Positions 1 through 7,733 of a DNA stretch of 64,000 bases are shown here, piece after piece. The notes beneath the pieces were generated by a model. It was not told the DNA's origin. It saw nothing but the letters and a program-made list of their open reading frames with translations, and did no database searches. Each line of letters starts with the position of its first letter. The first letter of the stretch is position 1. The DNA is from Candidatus Anaerobutyricum avicola. Lineage in GTDB: Bacteria > Bacillota > Clostridia > Lachnospirales > Lachnospiraceae. The stretch lies in contig DXGQ01000042.1 of assembly GCA_019113845.1 (NCBI GenBank), positions 124,001 to 188,000 of the forward strand, written 5' to 3'. A program made the translations under genes and the position numbers.

Positions 1-1
1 T

Positions 2-376
2 AGAAGCATTTTAATTTATATTAATGCCAGAAGTGCGGTTCTGTTGAATAAATGTATGTTTGTGGATGAACTTAATATTAAACTGCACCCATTACTTCTG
101 AAGTTTATTATTGATTTGTTTTATGAGAAAGAATCGGCATCTCAGTTAATTTATACAACTCACGATACAACATTGATGGATAAAAAGTTCTTCCGCAGAG
201 ACCAAATCTGGTTTGTCCAAAAGGATGAATTTGGATATTCGGAATTATTTGCTTTATCTGATTTTAAAGTACGCTCCGATGCTTCTTTTGAAAAAGATTA
301 TCTGGCCGGGGTGTACGGTGGAATACCACTTCTTAAGGAATTTGAAATCGGGGGACGAACAAATGGGAACGGATGA
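2..376 (+). CDS. AAA-family ATPase, C-terminal part (RloA/AAA15-like), incomplete at window edge
   Basis: The reading frame is open to the window edge, so only about the last 124 residues are visible. It shows a Walker B-like stretch (FVDELNIKLHP), a switch-type TTHDT motif and a tail DQIWF...DASFEKDYLAGVYGGIP that is typical of AAA15/RloA ATPases found with restriction or abortive-infection loci. The protein would hydrolyse ATP and act with the RloB-like product encoded just downstream; the two overlap by 14 bases. Base composition is clearly more AT-rich than the genes after 0.75 kb, which suggests transfer. Whether the gene is intact upstream cannot be seen. Because its partner is broken, the pair is probably not functional. 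Family assignment is by motif recognition. Confidence 0.7.
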   Translation, partial: RSILIYINARSAVLLNKCMFVDELNIKLHPLLLKFIIDLFYEKESASQLIYTTHDTTLMDKKFFRRDQIWFVQKDEFGYSELFALSDFKVRSDASFEKDYLAGVYGGIPLLKEFEIGGRTNGNG

Positions 377-615
377 TCTTTTTAAAAAACGAAGAGCAGC
401 GAGGAAGCAGCGCAGATATGAATATAAAACACCCAGAGCCAATTCTTTTCTTATTGTTACAGAAGGGGAGAGGACAGAACCGTTATATTTTCAGGATTTT
501 GATATGGCAATCAGCGAAGGTGAAAAAAGAGGCTATCAGATTGCGTGGAGCAATCAAACATGCAAAACGTCGCATGGCAGAGTTTAATTCTGATAAAGAT
601 AAACATATGTTTTAA
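363..615 (+). pseudogene. rloB-like gene remnant
   Basis: ATG at 363 begins a 74-codon frame to the stop at 585-587. Its first 50 residues match the start of RloB proteins: a basic KKRRAARKQRR segment, then FLIVTEGERTEPLYF. The conserved centre of RloB is missing: after the N-terminal part the frame jumps to QIAWSNQ, which resembles the later AWSNP-type motif, and then ends. The adjacent frame (to 615) carries a further tail-like piece, AIKHAKRRMAEF. Seen together, these are an N-terminus, a short middle motif and a tail joined by deletions and a frameshift. RloB proteins are usually about 200 residues. Probably a dead member of an RloA/RloB defence pair. The deletion reading is inference from remembered family motifs. 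Confidence 0.6.
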
Positions 616-720
616 TTATACCGGGTAGAAAATGTTCACATATGTGCGGATATGAAAATGTATTCGCTGCCCTCTTGATTATTTTCTTCATCTGTGCCAT
701 AATATTATCGACATATGTCG
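603..720. promoter_or_regulatory. three ACATATGT palindromes around a promoter
   Basis: The 8-base palindrome ACATATGT occurs at 603-610, 638-645 and 711-718; the copies extend to CACATATGTG (637-646) and CGACATATGTCG (709-720). A sigma-A type promoter lies between the last two: TTGATT at 675-680, 17 bases, CATAAT at 698-703. The third palindrome sits where transcription would begin, so a protein bound there would block the promoter. The likely binder is the downstream DUF134-domain protein (autoregulation), but this is inference. Confidence 0.5.
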
Positions 721-746
721 TAAATAAAGCGAACGGAGGTGACCGG

Positions 747-1601
747 ATGGCAAGACCCAGCCGCTGTCGGCGTGTGTGCGAGGAACCGGTTTATGACAGC
801 TTTGCCCCCTGTGGAAGAGCTCAGACGGAGACCGTTACGCTGACGGTAGATGAATACGAGGTCATACGCCTGGTGGATTATGAGAAGAAGACCCACGGGC
901 AGTGTGCCTCGCAGATGGATATTTCCCGGACGACGGTGACGGAGATGTATGAGAGAGCCCGCTATAAGATTGCGGACTGTCTGATCAACGGAAAATTGCT
1001 GCGCATCAGCGGCGGCAACTATCAGGTCTGTCGGGGCCGGGCGGCCGGAGAGCGGGGCTGCGGACGGCGCTGCCGGTGGATGCAGCCAAAGTTCCCGGAT
1101 GGAGAGACGGAAACAGCGAAGAGAGAGAAAGGAGCGCATACTATGAGAATCGCAGTAACTTATGAAGATGGAAATGTATATCAGCATTTTGGTCACACCA
1201 GCCAGATGAAGCTGTACGATGTGGAAGATAATAAAGTAGTGCATGAGGAAGTGGTGGATACTGCCGGAAACGGCCACGGCGCGCTGGCAGGATTTCTTGC
1301 CGGTCTGAAAGTGGATATGCTGATCTGCGGCGGGATCGGAGGCGGCGCACGAACAGCTCTTGCCGAAGCAGGCATCGAACTGTATCCGGGCGTGAGTGGA
1401 AATGCAGACGCCGCAGTGGAAGCATTTCTTGCCGGAAACCTCGATTATGACCCGGACACCCTTTGCAGCCATCACGGCCATGAGCACCACGGAGAAGGCG
1501 GTCATTGCGGCGATCACGAGCATCACGGGGAAGGCGGCAGCTGTGGCGGACATGGGCATCATGGCGGAGAAAGTCACTGCGGCAGTCATGGATGCCACTA
1601 G
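747..1601 (+). CDS. DUF134 DNA-binding domain fused to NifX/NifB-type (dinitrogenase Fe-Mo cofactor) domain, His-rich tail
   Basis: ATG 747 follows GGAGGTGACC; the frame is open further upstream but without a better start. Residues 1 to about 105 are a DUF134 domain (MARPSRCRRVCEEPVYDSF at the start, helix-turn-helix-like region TVDEYEVIRLVDYEKKTHGQCA). Residues about 133-235 form a NifX-like dinitrogenase Fe-Mo cofactor domain (MRIAVTYEDGNVYQHFGH, then DMLICGGIGGGA). The last 50 residues are His/Gly/Cys-rich, with HHGEGG, CGGHGHHGG and CGSHGCH blocks, a plausible metal-binding tail. An internal ATG at 1143 with AAAGGAG in front could also start the second domain alone, so one mRNA may give two products. 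The two domains are often separate neighbours; here the frame is continuous. Likely a metal- or redox-responsive regulator. Function in this organism is unknown; no nif genes are present. Confidence 0.8.
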   Translation: MARPSRCRRVCEEPVYDSFAPCGRAQTETVTLTVDEYEVIRLVDYEKKTHGQCASQMDISRTTVTEMYERARYKIADCLINGKLLRISGGNYQVCRGRAAGERGCGRRCRWMQPKFPDGETETAKREKGAHTMRIAVTYEDGNVYQHFGHTSQMKLYDVEDNKVVHEEVVDTAGNGHGALAGFLAGLKVDMLICGGIGGGARTALAEAGIELYPGVSGNADAAVEAFLAGNLDYDPDTLCSHHGHEHHGEGGHCGDHEHHGEGGSCGGHGHHGGESHCGSHGCH

Positions 1602-1655
1602 TGTACTGACCCGTTCATTTTCGCTATCATGCGAAATGTGTGCAGGTCAGTACAC
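1601..1655. terminator. long hairpin between convergent genes; also a dispersed repeat
   Basis: Arms GTGTACTGACC (1601-1611) and GGTCAGTACAC (1645-1655) are perfect 11-base inverted repeats, and an inner stem pairs CATTTTCGC (1616-1624) with GCGAAATG (1631-1638). It separates two convergent genes and may end transcription both ways, although no T-tract follows. The right arm with its flank (1639-1655) recurs inverted at 21422-21438. Confidence 0.55.
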
Positions 1656-1671
1656 CAGGAGAGCGGCGGAT

Positions 1672-2874
1672 TTATTTTATTGAGTGAAGACCGTCGGCGT
1701 CGTAGGAACCTTCTGCGTAGAAACAGCAGGTATTTTGCGCATCTTCAAAAATCAGATGCAGATGACGGTTGCCGGACTCTGCGGCGGAGAAATCACGGAT
1801 CTCGCCTCTGACGAGATAGGAGGAGCCTGTCTGACCGGACAATTGAAGCTCAAGGAGAGCAAAGGCGCCCTGTTCATGGTGAATCGTTCCGTGGGCGCGG
1901 TATTGATCTTCTCCGTTTATGGCTTCCACGGACAGATTCAACTGGATAACGCTTTCCTGTGAATCGGAAGTTTCCCAGCCGGTTCCGCTGATCTGGTAGG
2001 CATGTGCTGGCGTCAGCCGGCTTTTCAGATAAAGGTTTACGGAGCAGGAGCCGTTTTGCATACTGCCGTTCCAGCTGATATGGCCGCTCAGATCATAGCC
2101 GTATTTTTCGTAGAGACTGTCCGGCACAGAGGTTCTGTCAGGAAGATTGTCTGTCTTCCGGTTGTCGACAGGTGTCACTTCGGCATCGACGGCTTTTGTT
2201 GTGTCGCTTTGTTCCACAGAGGGCTGTGCCGTATCGGTATCTACAGAGTGCTCCGTCACAGAAGACACCTTCTTATGGATGATGGAGTGACGATGTTTTC
2301 CTTTCCGGGTTTTGACGACTTTCTTTTTCCGGTATCTGGCATTGCGGGTGAAGACAAAAGCTGTGCCGATGGACAGGACGATCGCTGTCACCACAGAAAG
2401 AATGAGATAAATGCCATGAGGGAAAGGCAGCTGCTGAAGAACCCAGTTCACGATCATCCAGAGAACCGTCGGAATCACACCGAGAACGGCCTGGATGGCC
2501 ATGGTGAGCAGGGGCAGTGCGATGCCCGGGATCTCATTCCCGAAAATGAACCGGTACAATATAAAGGAAAGCAGAGGAAGAAGGATCATGACAACCGGTC
2601 TGCTTCCATTTCGGACACGCACAAAAAACAGGCTGACGTAGGTGATGCCGCCCAGCAGTATCATGAATGAGAGGATGGAACGCAGACTGTCGCCGTTCAG
2701 AGAGAGATTACTGATGGACAGGCTGTTAATGGAAAAACTGTAAAAGAGTTCAAAAAAGTGCATGTCATATATGGCAAAATAAAAGTTAAGAAAGACAATG
2801 ACAGCAGTCAGTGCTGTCAGAACTGCTGCTGTGCTGCCGCCGGCGGCAGTTTTTTTCGTATTCATAAGATTCAT
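1672..2874 (-). CDS. unknown membrane protein with C-terminal soluble domain
   Basis: ATG at 2874 is preceded by GGAGGTAATGAT, an ideal ribosome binding site; the frame extends further but this start is clearly best. The 400-residue product has about five hydrophobic segments in the first 180 residues (for example TALTAVIVFLNFYFAIYD and ILSFMILLGGITYVSLFFV), then a strongly basic stretch (RYRKKKVVKTRKGKHRH), a Ser/Thr/Asp-rich linker of about 70 residues and a final region of about 130 residues that looks beta-rich. No family was recognised. Topology suggests a membrane anchor with a regulated or ligand-binding C-terminal domain. It is monocistronic, from the promoter at 2959-2987, and its tail faces the DUF134 gene. 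Confidence 0.7.
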   Translation of the reverse strand: MNLMNTKKTAAGGSTAAVLTALTAVIVFLNFYFAIYDMHFFELFYSFSINSLSISNLSLNGDSLRSILSFMILLGGITYVSLFFVRVRNGSRPVVMILLPLLSFILYRFIFGNEIPGIALPLLTMAIQAVLGVIPTVLWMIVNWVLQQLPFPHGIYLILSVVTAIVLSIGTAFVFTRNARYRKKKVVKTRKGKHRHSIIHKKVSSVTEHSVDTDTAQPSVEQSDTTKAVDAEVTPVDNRKTDNLPDRTSVPDSLYEKYGYDLSGHISWNGSMQNGSCSVNLYLKSRLTPAHAYQISGTGWETSDSQESVIQLNLSVEAINGEDQYRAHGTIHHEQGAFALLELQLSGQTGSSYLVRGEIRDFSAAESGNRHLHLIFEDAQNTCCFYAEGSYDADGLHSIK

Positions 2875-2898
2875 ATCATTACCTCCATTCGGTGAAAG

Positions 2899-3855
2899 AT
2901 GTTGAAGTATCTCATTCATCGTAAAGTGCATTTCTGTGCGGTGCGCACAATTATATTCATTATATCGGGTTCGGAGGCGTCTGTAAATACGCGGCTTTTC
3001 AGAAAATTACCAAATGGTGTGGAGATGCCGATGGAAGGATTTGGCGTATTTCAGGTGCCGGAAGCAATCTGTGAGCAGACGGTGATGGATGCTTTGCAGG
3101 CGGGATACCGTCTGATCGACACGGCAAGTTCCTATCAGAATGAAGAGGCGGTGGGAAGAGCCATAAGGAACAGCGGCATACCGCGGGAGGAGTTATTTGT
3201 CACGACAAAGGCATATATCCAGCAGATGGGGTATGAGAATACAAGGAAAGCATTTGAGGAGTCTCTTGAGAAACTGGGGCTTTCCTATCTTGATCTGTAT
3301 CTGATCCATATGCCATTCGGAGATTATTATGGTTCCTGGAGAGCGCTGGAAGATCTGTACAGAGAGGGAAGCGTCCGCGCGATCGGCGTCTGTAATTTTC
3401 TGCCGGACCGCCTGCTTGACCTGTGCTATAATGTGGATATCCAGCCGCAGATCAATCAGATCGAAAGACATCCGCATTACCAGCGAAAGGAAGACCTTGC
3501 GCTTATGAAAGAGCTGGGCGTGCAGCCGCAGGCGTGGGCGCCATTTGCGGAAGGATTAAAAGGAATGTTTACAGAGCCGGTGCTGGCAGAGATTGCAAAA
3601 AAACATGGCAAAACAGTCGCGCAGGTGATTCTCCGGTGGAATGTGCAGCAGGGAGTCATCGTGATTCCGAAATCGGTACACAGAGAACGCATGGAGGAGA
3701 ATCTTAATATCTGGGATTTCTCACTGGATGAGGAAGATATGGCTGCCATCGCCACATTGGATAAGAACTGTCCGTCCATGCTGGATACGAGAAAGATCAG
3801 CGAAGTGAAACGGGTGTACGATTATCTCAGGAATCCGGTTTTGACGAGTCTGTAA
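2899..3855 (+). CDS. aldo/keto reductase family oxidoreductase
   Basis: NAD(P)H-dependent reduction of an aldehyde or ketone. Family-like sequence begins near 2989 (LPNGVEMPMEGFGVFQVP) and runs to the end. Catalytic residues are visible: Asp and Tyr in RLIDTASSYQNE, Lys in VTTKAYI and His in YLIHMPFG. The cofactor region near the C-terminus, VIPKSVHRERMEENL, also fits. The true start is unclear. The open frame begins with ATG 2899, but its first 28 residues have no AKR character and cross the divergent promoter. A Shine-Dalgarno-like CGGAGG at 2972-2977 points to codon 2983, which is GTA. The protein from there would be about 290 residues, somewhat longer than the usual 270-280. Substrate is unknown. 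Confidence 0.85.
   Translation: MLKYLIHRKVHFCAVRTIIFIISGSEASVNTRLFRKLPNGVEMPMEGFGVFQVPEAICEQTVMDALQAGYRLIDTASSYQNEEAVGRAIRNSGIPREELFVTTKAYIQQMGYENTRKAFEESLEKLGLSYLDLYLIHMPFGDYYGSWRALEDLYREGSVRAIGVCNFLPDRLLDLCYNVDIQPQINQIERHPHYQRKEDLALMKELGVQPQAWAPFAEGLKGMFTEPVLAEIAKKHGKTVAQVILRWNVQQGVIVIPKSVHRERMEENLNIWDFSLDEEDMAAIATLDKNCPSMLDTRKISEVKRVYDYLRNPVLTSL
2959..2987 (-). promoter_or_regulatory. promoter of the minus-strand membrane protein gene
   Basis: On the minus strand TTTACA (2987-2982) and TATAAT (2964-2959) are separated by exactly 17 bases, a near-consensus vegetative promoter about 85 bases before the start at 2874. It lies inside the 5' part of the divergent aldo/keto reductase frame. Confidence 0.65.
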
Positions 3856-3932
3856 AATATAAAATTTTTTCTCATTTTCTCCCTCATTAATGGTATGATA
3901 AAAATAGCTGATGAAAGCGAAGGGGGAAGATC

Positions 3933-4628
3933 ATGAGAGGAGAGAACCGATTATACAGGCAAAAGTTTTTTGAGCGGGTGACGCCGACCACGCTGGATGC
4001 CTTATGGGAGGCAGGCAAGGTGGGCGAGTATCCAAAGGGGCATATCCTCATTCGGGCAAAGGAGGATATCGACAGGCTCTGGGTGCAGCTTTCCGGCAAG
4101 TCCATGCTCTATAATCTCACGCACACCGGACGCAGGAAGATCATTTTTATTCTGGGAGGCGGTGCCATGTTAAATGAGCATGTCGTCCATGAGCATCCGG
4201 CGTCTCTTTACTGCGAGACGCTGGAAAAAAGCGAAGTGTTCAGCGTGCCGCTGTCGTTTGTGTTGTCCTGCATGGAGCGGGATTTCACGCTGACAAAGGC
4301 AGTGCTGGAGATTCAGGAATCGAGGATCTGGCGGCTGGGACATCAGCTCAAAAACACCCAGGGCGGCATCCATATGGAGCGAAAGCTGGCGGCAAAGCTC
4401 TGGAAGCTGTCGAGGGACTTCGGCGTGCCGTCGAAGGACGGGCTGGAGATCGACATTGATATGCCGGTAGCGCTGCTGGCGGACCTGCTCGGGACGTCCC
4501 GGGAGACTACCTCGCGGATGTGCAGTTTTCTGGCGGAAAAAGGACTCATGAAGGTGAGAAAAAAGCGGATCACGATCACGGACTCCGGGAAAATGTCCGC
4601 GTTCTATAAGACGGGAAAGATTGATTAG
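3933..4628 (+). CDS. Crp/Fnr-family transcription regulator
   Basis: ATG 3933 follows AAGGGGGAAGATC. The 231-residue product has a cyclic-nucleotide-binding-like beta barrel in residues 1-120 and a C-terminal winged helix, seen in ALLADLLGTSRETTSRMCSFLAEKG (about 185-210), the typical Crp/Fnr recognition helix region. No N-terminal Cys cluster as in FNR is present, so an oxygen-sensing Fe-S cluster of the FNR type is unlikely. It lies directly upstream of asrA, with a TGTGA-N6-TCACA palindrome in between, so it is the likely activator of the sulfite/nitrate block. The signal it senses cannot be read from the sequence. Confidence 0.88.
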   Translation: MRGENRLYRQKFFERVTPTTLDALWEAGKVGEYPKGHILIRAKEDIDRLWVQLSGKSMLYNLTHTGRRKIIFILGGGAMLNEHVVHEHPASLYCETLEKSEVFSVPLSFVLSCMERDFTLTKAVLEIQESRIWRLGHQLKNTQGGIHMERKLAAKLWKLSRDFGVPSKDGLEIDIDMPVALLADLLGTSRETTSRMCSFLAEKGLMKVRKKRITITDSGKMSAFYKTGKID

Positions 4629-4685
4629 AAAAACGTCGTTCTTTTTTACAAAAACACAGGGAAAATACGAAAGAAAAAAGGATTT

Positions 4686-4701
4686 TGTGACGAATATCAC
4701 A
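4686..4701. promoter_or_regulatory. Crp/Fnr-type operator upstream of asrA
   Basis: TGTGA at 4686-4690, six bases, then TCACA at 4697-4701: a perfect Crp-type palindrome. It lies 154 bases before asrA and 58 bases after the regulator gene. A second weaker symmetric stretch, TGTTACATTATTAACA, follows near 4720. Best explained as the site for the neighbouring Crp/Fnr protein. Confidence 0.7.
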
Positions 4702-4854
4702 GAATTCTTTTTTCTTTTTTTGTTACATTATTAACAACAAAATGATTACAGTTTTGCCAGGACATCCAAAATATCGCTGCTGTTTCGGATGTGTGGAAAA
4801 CTGTATGTTGATTCTGCACCACGCAGAAACTGTGAGTCAGGGAAAGGAGACGCT

Positions 4855-5934
4855 ATGGGCTATCAATTATCAAAGGCAGAGGCCGGGCAGATGTTTCAGA
4901 GATGGACAGAGAACTACGATGTGTTTGCCCCGAAGGTGATGGAGGGCGAGGGATGCTTTTCTGACACCGACATCATCCGGTACGACAGAGTTTCTTCTCT
5001 GGATGAAATTGAGTGGGAGAAGAAATCCGATTATTCCTTTAAGGAAGTACTGCTGGCCATCAATGAGACGCTGTTTTATTTTACCGAGGATCAGGCCACG
5101 GTGCCGAAGGGGCCGGAGAGAGATATCCTCATCTTCCTGCGGGCCTGCGACCTGCACGCCGTAAAACGGCTGGACGAGATCTATTTAAGGAACGGATTCG
5201 AGGATTTTTACTATGCGAGAGTGCGGGAACGGGCGAAGTTCATCCTCATGGGCTGCGAGACAAGCTGTGCGTCCGGTTTCTGTGTGAGCATGGGGACAAA
5301 CCGGGCGGACAACTATGACGCCTACTTAAAAGTGGATGGGGAAACGGTCTGGCTGGATGTGAAATGTGAGGCGCTCGAAAAGACGCTGGAGACGTCCGGA
5401 AGCGTGGCAGAAGCCTCCGGGGAAGCGGATGGAAGCGCGGATGCGGCAGAAACTGCAGGCGCGTCGGTCCGTCTCGGACGCCCGGCGGAGGTGACGCCGG
5501 ATTATGTCACGGAAAATGTGGAGAAGGTGACGCTGCCGAAGAAGCTGTCCAATGAGAGCTTTACGAAGGAGATCTGGCAGGAGTACGGGGAGCGATGCAT
5601 TGGCTGCGGCCGCTGTAATTTTGTCTGTCCGACCTGCACCTGCTTTACCATGCAGGACATTTTCTATAAAGATAATCCGAAGGTGGGAGAGCGCCGCCGG
5701 GTGTGGGCTTCCTGCCAGGTGGACGGCTACACGGATATGGCGGGCGGTCATGGGTTCCGCCAGAAACAGGGCGACCGGATGCGCTTTAAGGTGATGCATA
5801 AGATTTATGACTATGAGAAACGGTTTGGATATCCGATGTGCGTGGGCTGCGGCCGCTGCGACGACGTCTGTCCGGAGTACATTTCCTATTCCAATTGTGT
5901 GAACCGTTTAGCGAAGGAGGAGAGTGAAGCATGA
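4855..5934 (+). CDS. asrA: anaerobic sulfite reductase subunit A
   Basis: Electron-transfer subunit of the AsrABC enzyme, which reduces sulfite to sulfide with NADH. ATG 4855 follows AAAGGAGACGCT; the frame is open upstream without a better site. The 359-residue protein has the two C-terminal 4Fe-4S motifs of the family, CIGCGRCNFVCPTC and CVGCGRCDDVCPEY. It is slightly longer than usual because of an Ala/Gly/Ser/Glu-rich insertion at about residues 180-205, between the N-terminal domain and the ferredoxin part. It overlaps asrB by four bases (ATGA), so the two are translationally coupled. Cytoplasmic. Confidence 0.93.
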   Translation: MGYQLSKAEAGQMFQRWTENYDVFAPKVMEGEGCFSDTDIIRYDRVSSLDEIEWEKKSDYSFKEVLLAINETLFYFTEDQATVPKGPERDILIFLRACDLHAVKRLDEIYLRNGFEDFYYARVRERAKFILMGCETSCASGFCVSMGTNRADNYDAYLKVDGETVWLDVKCEALEKTLETSGSVAEASGEADGSADAAETAGASVRLGRPAEVTPDYVTENVEKVTLPKKLSNESFTKEIWQEYGERCIGCGRCNFVCPTCTCFTMQDIFYKDNPKVGERRRVWASCQVDGYTDMAGGHGFRQKQGDRMRFKVMHKIYDYEKRFGYPMCVGCGRCDDVCPEYISYSNCVNRLAKEESEA

Positions 5935-6722
5935 GAAACGAATATATTCCGCAGTTATCCACCATCCGCGAGGTCATAAAGCATACCGCGCTGGAGTACA
6001 CCTTCCGCATGGAGTTTGACGGCGAGGTGAAGCCGGGACAGTTTTTTGAGATCTCTCTGCCAAAGTACGGGGAAGCGCCGATCTCGGTCAGCGGCATCGG
6101 CGACGGCACGGTGGATTTCACGATCCGCCGGGTGGGAAAGGTGACCAACGAGATCTTTGAGAATTATGTGGGTGACCGGCTGTTTATCCGTGGGCCGTAT
6201 GGAAATGGTTTTGATGTGGAAAATTATAAGGGAAAAGAGCTGTTTGTGATCGCTGGGGGAACGGGACTGTCCCCGGTGCGGGGCGTGGTGGATTACTTTG
6301 CCCGCCACACGGACGAGGCGGCAAATGTGACGCTCATCGCCGGATTCAAGTCGCCGCAGGATGTTTTGTTTAAGGATGACTTTGCCTTCTGGAAGGAACA
6401 CATTTCTGTCATTCAGACTGTGGACAGCGCGCCGGAAGGCTACGACGGCCCGGTGGGGATGGTGACGAAGTATATTCCGGAGCTTGCCATTTCGGACATG
6501 GCCAACACCGCCTTTATCTGTGTGGGCCCGCCGGTGATGATCAGGTTTACGGTGATGGAGATTCTCAAACTGGGCGTTCCGGAGGAGAATATCTGGATCT
6601 CTCACGAGAGGAAGATGTGCTGCGGCCTTGGCAAATGCGGACATTGCAAGATCGGTTCCACCTATGTCTGCCTGGACGGCCCGGTATTTAACTATGTGGA
6701 CGGCAAAGAGCTGATTGATTAG
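5931..6722 (+). CDS. asrB: anaerobic sulfite reductase subunit B
   Basis: FAD/NAD(P)H-binding subunit that feeds electrons to AsrA and AsrC. The 263-residue protein has a ferredoxin-reductase fold: an N-terminal beta barrel (GQFFEISLPKYGEAPISVSG), an FAD/NAD part (VIAGGTGLSPVRGVVDYF) and a C-terminal Cys cluster CCGLGKCGHCKIG...YVC for a 2Fe-2S centre as in dihydroorotate dehydrogenase electron-transfer subunits. Start overlaps the asrA stop. A strong AGGAGGTG site for asrC begins at its stop codon. Confidence 0.93.
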   Translation: MRNEYIPQLSTIREVIKHTALEYTFRMEFDGEVKPGQFFEISLPKYGEAPISVSGIGDGTVDFTIRRVGKVTNEIFENYVGDRLFIRGPYGNGFDVENYKGKELFVIAGGTGLSPVRGVVDYFARHTDEAANVTLIAGFKSPQDVLFKDDFAFWKEHISVIQTVDSAPEGYDGPVGMVTKYIPELAISDMANTAFICVGPPVMIRFTVMEILKLGVPEENIWISHERKMCCGLGKCGHCKIGSTYVCLDGPVFNYVDGKELID

Positions 6723-6734
6723 GAGGTGGCGCAA

Positions 6735-7709
6735 ATGGCATTGGATATCAATACGAAGAAGTTAAAAAAGAATGCGTTTCGCGTGTCGAAACAGAGAGGA
6801 ATCGGCGCGTCGAGAATCCGTGTACCGGGCGGTTATCTGAATGCGGAAGTGCTCGGCATGGTGCAGGAGATCGCCGAGACGTACGGCAACGGCTATGTAC
6901 ATCTGACGACCAGACAGGGCTTTGAGATCGAGGGCATCCGTCTGGAAGATATGGACGAGATCAACAAGAAGCTGCAGCCGATCATTGAGAAGCTGGAGAT
7001 CAATCAGACCGACCCGGATACCGGATATCCGGCGTCCGGCACGAGAAATATCAGCGCCTGCATCGGCAACAACGTCTGCCCGTTTGCCAACTATAACACG
7101 GCGGAGCTGGCAAAACGGATCGAGAAGGTGGTCTTCCCGAACGATCTGCATTTTAAGATCGCCCTCACCGGCTGCTCCAATGACTGTGCCAAGGCGAGGA
7201 TGCATGATTTTGGCATCATCGGCATGACGATGCCGCAGTACGATCCGACCCGCTGCGTCAACTGCCAGGCCTGCGTGAAGGGCTGCAAGAAGCTGTCGGT
7301 GAACGCCCTGCGGGTGGAAAACTACAAGATCGTCCGGGACGAGGAGAAATGTATCGGCTGCGGCGTCTGCGTCACCAAATGTCCGACCCGGGCGCTGACC
7401 AGGAGCAAGAAGAAATATTATAAGCTGACGATCATGGGACGGACCGGAAAGAAGAATCCGCGTCTCGGCGAGGATTTCCTCATCTGGGCGGATGCGGAGA
7501 ACATCATCAAGATCATCACCAACACGTATAAATTTGTGGAGAAGTACATTTCCCCGGACGCTCCGGCGAGAAAAGAGCACATCGGCTACATCATCGACCG
7601 GGTGGGGTTCGAGGAATACAAGAAGTGGGCGCTGGACGGCGTGGAGCTGATGCCGGAGACGATCATGAAGGACTGCGTCTACTGGAGCGGCATCCATTTT
7701 GACCGGTAG
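6735..7709 (+). CDS. asrC: anaerobic sulfite reductase subunit C (siroheme subunit)
   Basis: Catalytic siroheme/4Fe-4S subunit. ATG 6735 lies 6 bases after AGGAGGTG; a GTG at 6726 is inside that site and is rejected. The 324-residue protein has the siroheme-cluster cysteines CIGNNVC (C-x5-C) and CSNDC (C-x3-C), followed by a two-cluster ferredoxin domain (CVNCQACVKGC and CIGCGVCVTKC). Related siroheme proteins also reduce nitrite, and since the next gene is a probable nitrate reductase a dual role with nitrite is possible, but this is inference. Third gene of the asr operon; the next gene begins 24 bases later. Confidence 0.93.
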   Translation: MALDINTKKLKKNAFRVSKQRGIGASRIRVPGGYLNAEVLGMVQEIAETYGNGYVHLTTRQGFEIEGIRLEDMDEINKKLQPIIEKLEINQTDPDTGYPASGTRNISACIGNNVCPFANYNTAELAKRIEKVVFPNDLHFKIALTGCSNDCAKARMHDFGIIGMTMPQYDPTRCVNCQACVKGCKKLSVNALRVENYKIVRDEEKCIGCGVCVTKCPTRALTRSKKKYYKLTIMGRTGKKNPRLGEDFLIWADAENIIKIITNTYKFVEKYISPDAPARKEHIGYIIDRVGFEEYKKWALDGVELMPETIMKDCVYWSGIHFDR

Positions 7710-7733
7710 AAGTATTGTGTGAGGGAATACATT

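Noticed and set aside
705-1598. Long minus-strand open frame opposite the DUF134-NifX gene
   Set aside because: It is a shadow of the His/Gly-rich plus-strand gene, with no ribosome binding site and no recognisable family; codon bias fits the plus strand.
6726-6734. GTG 6726 as start of asrC
   Set aside because: It lies inside the AGGAGGTG ribosome binding site of the better ATG at 6735.
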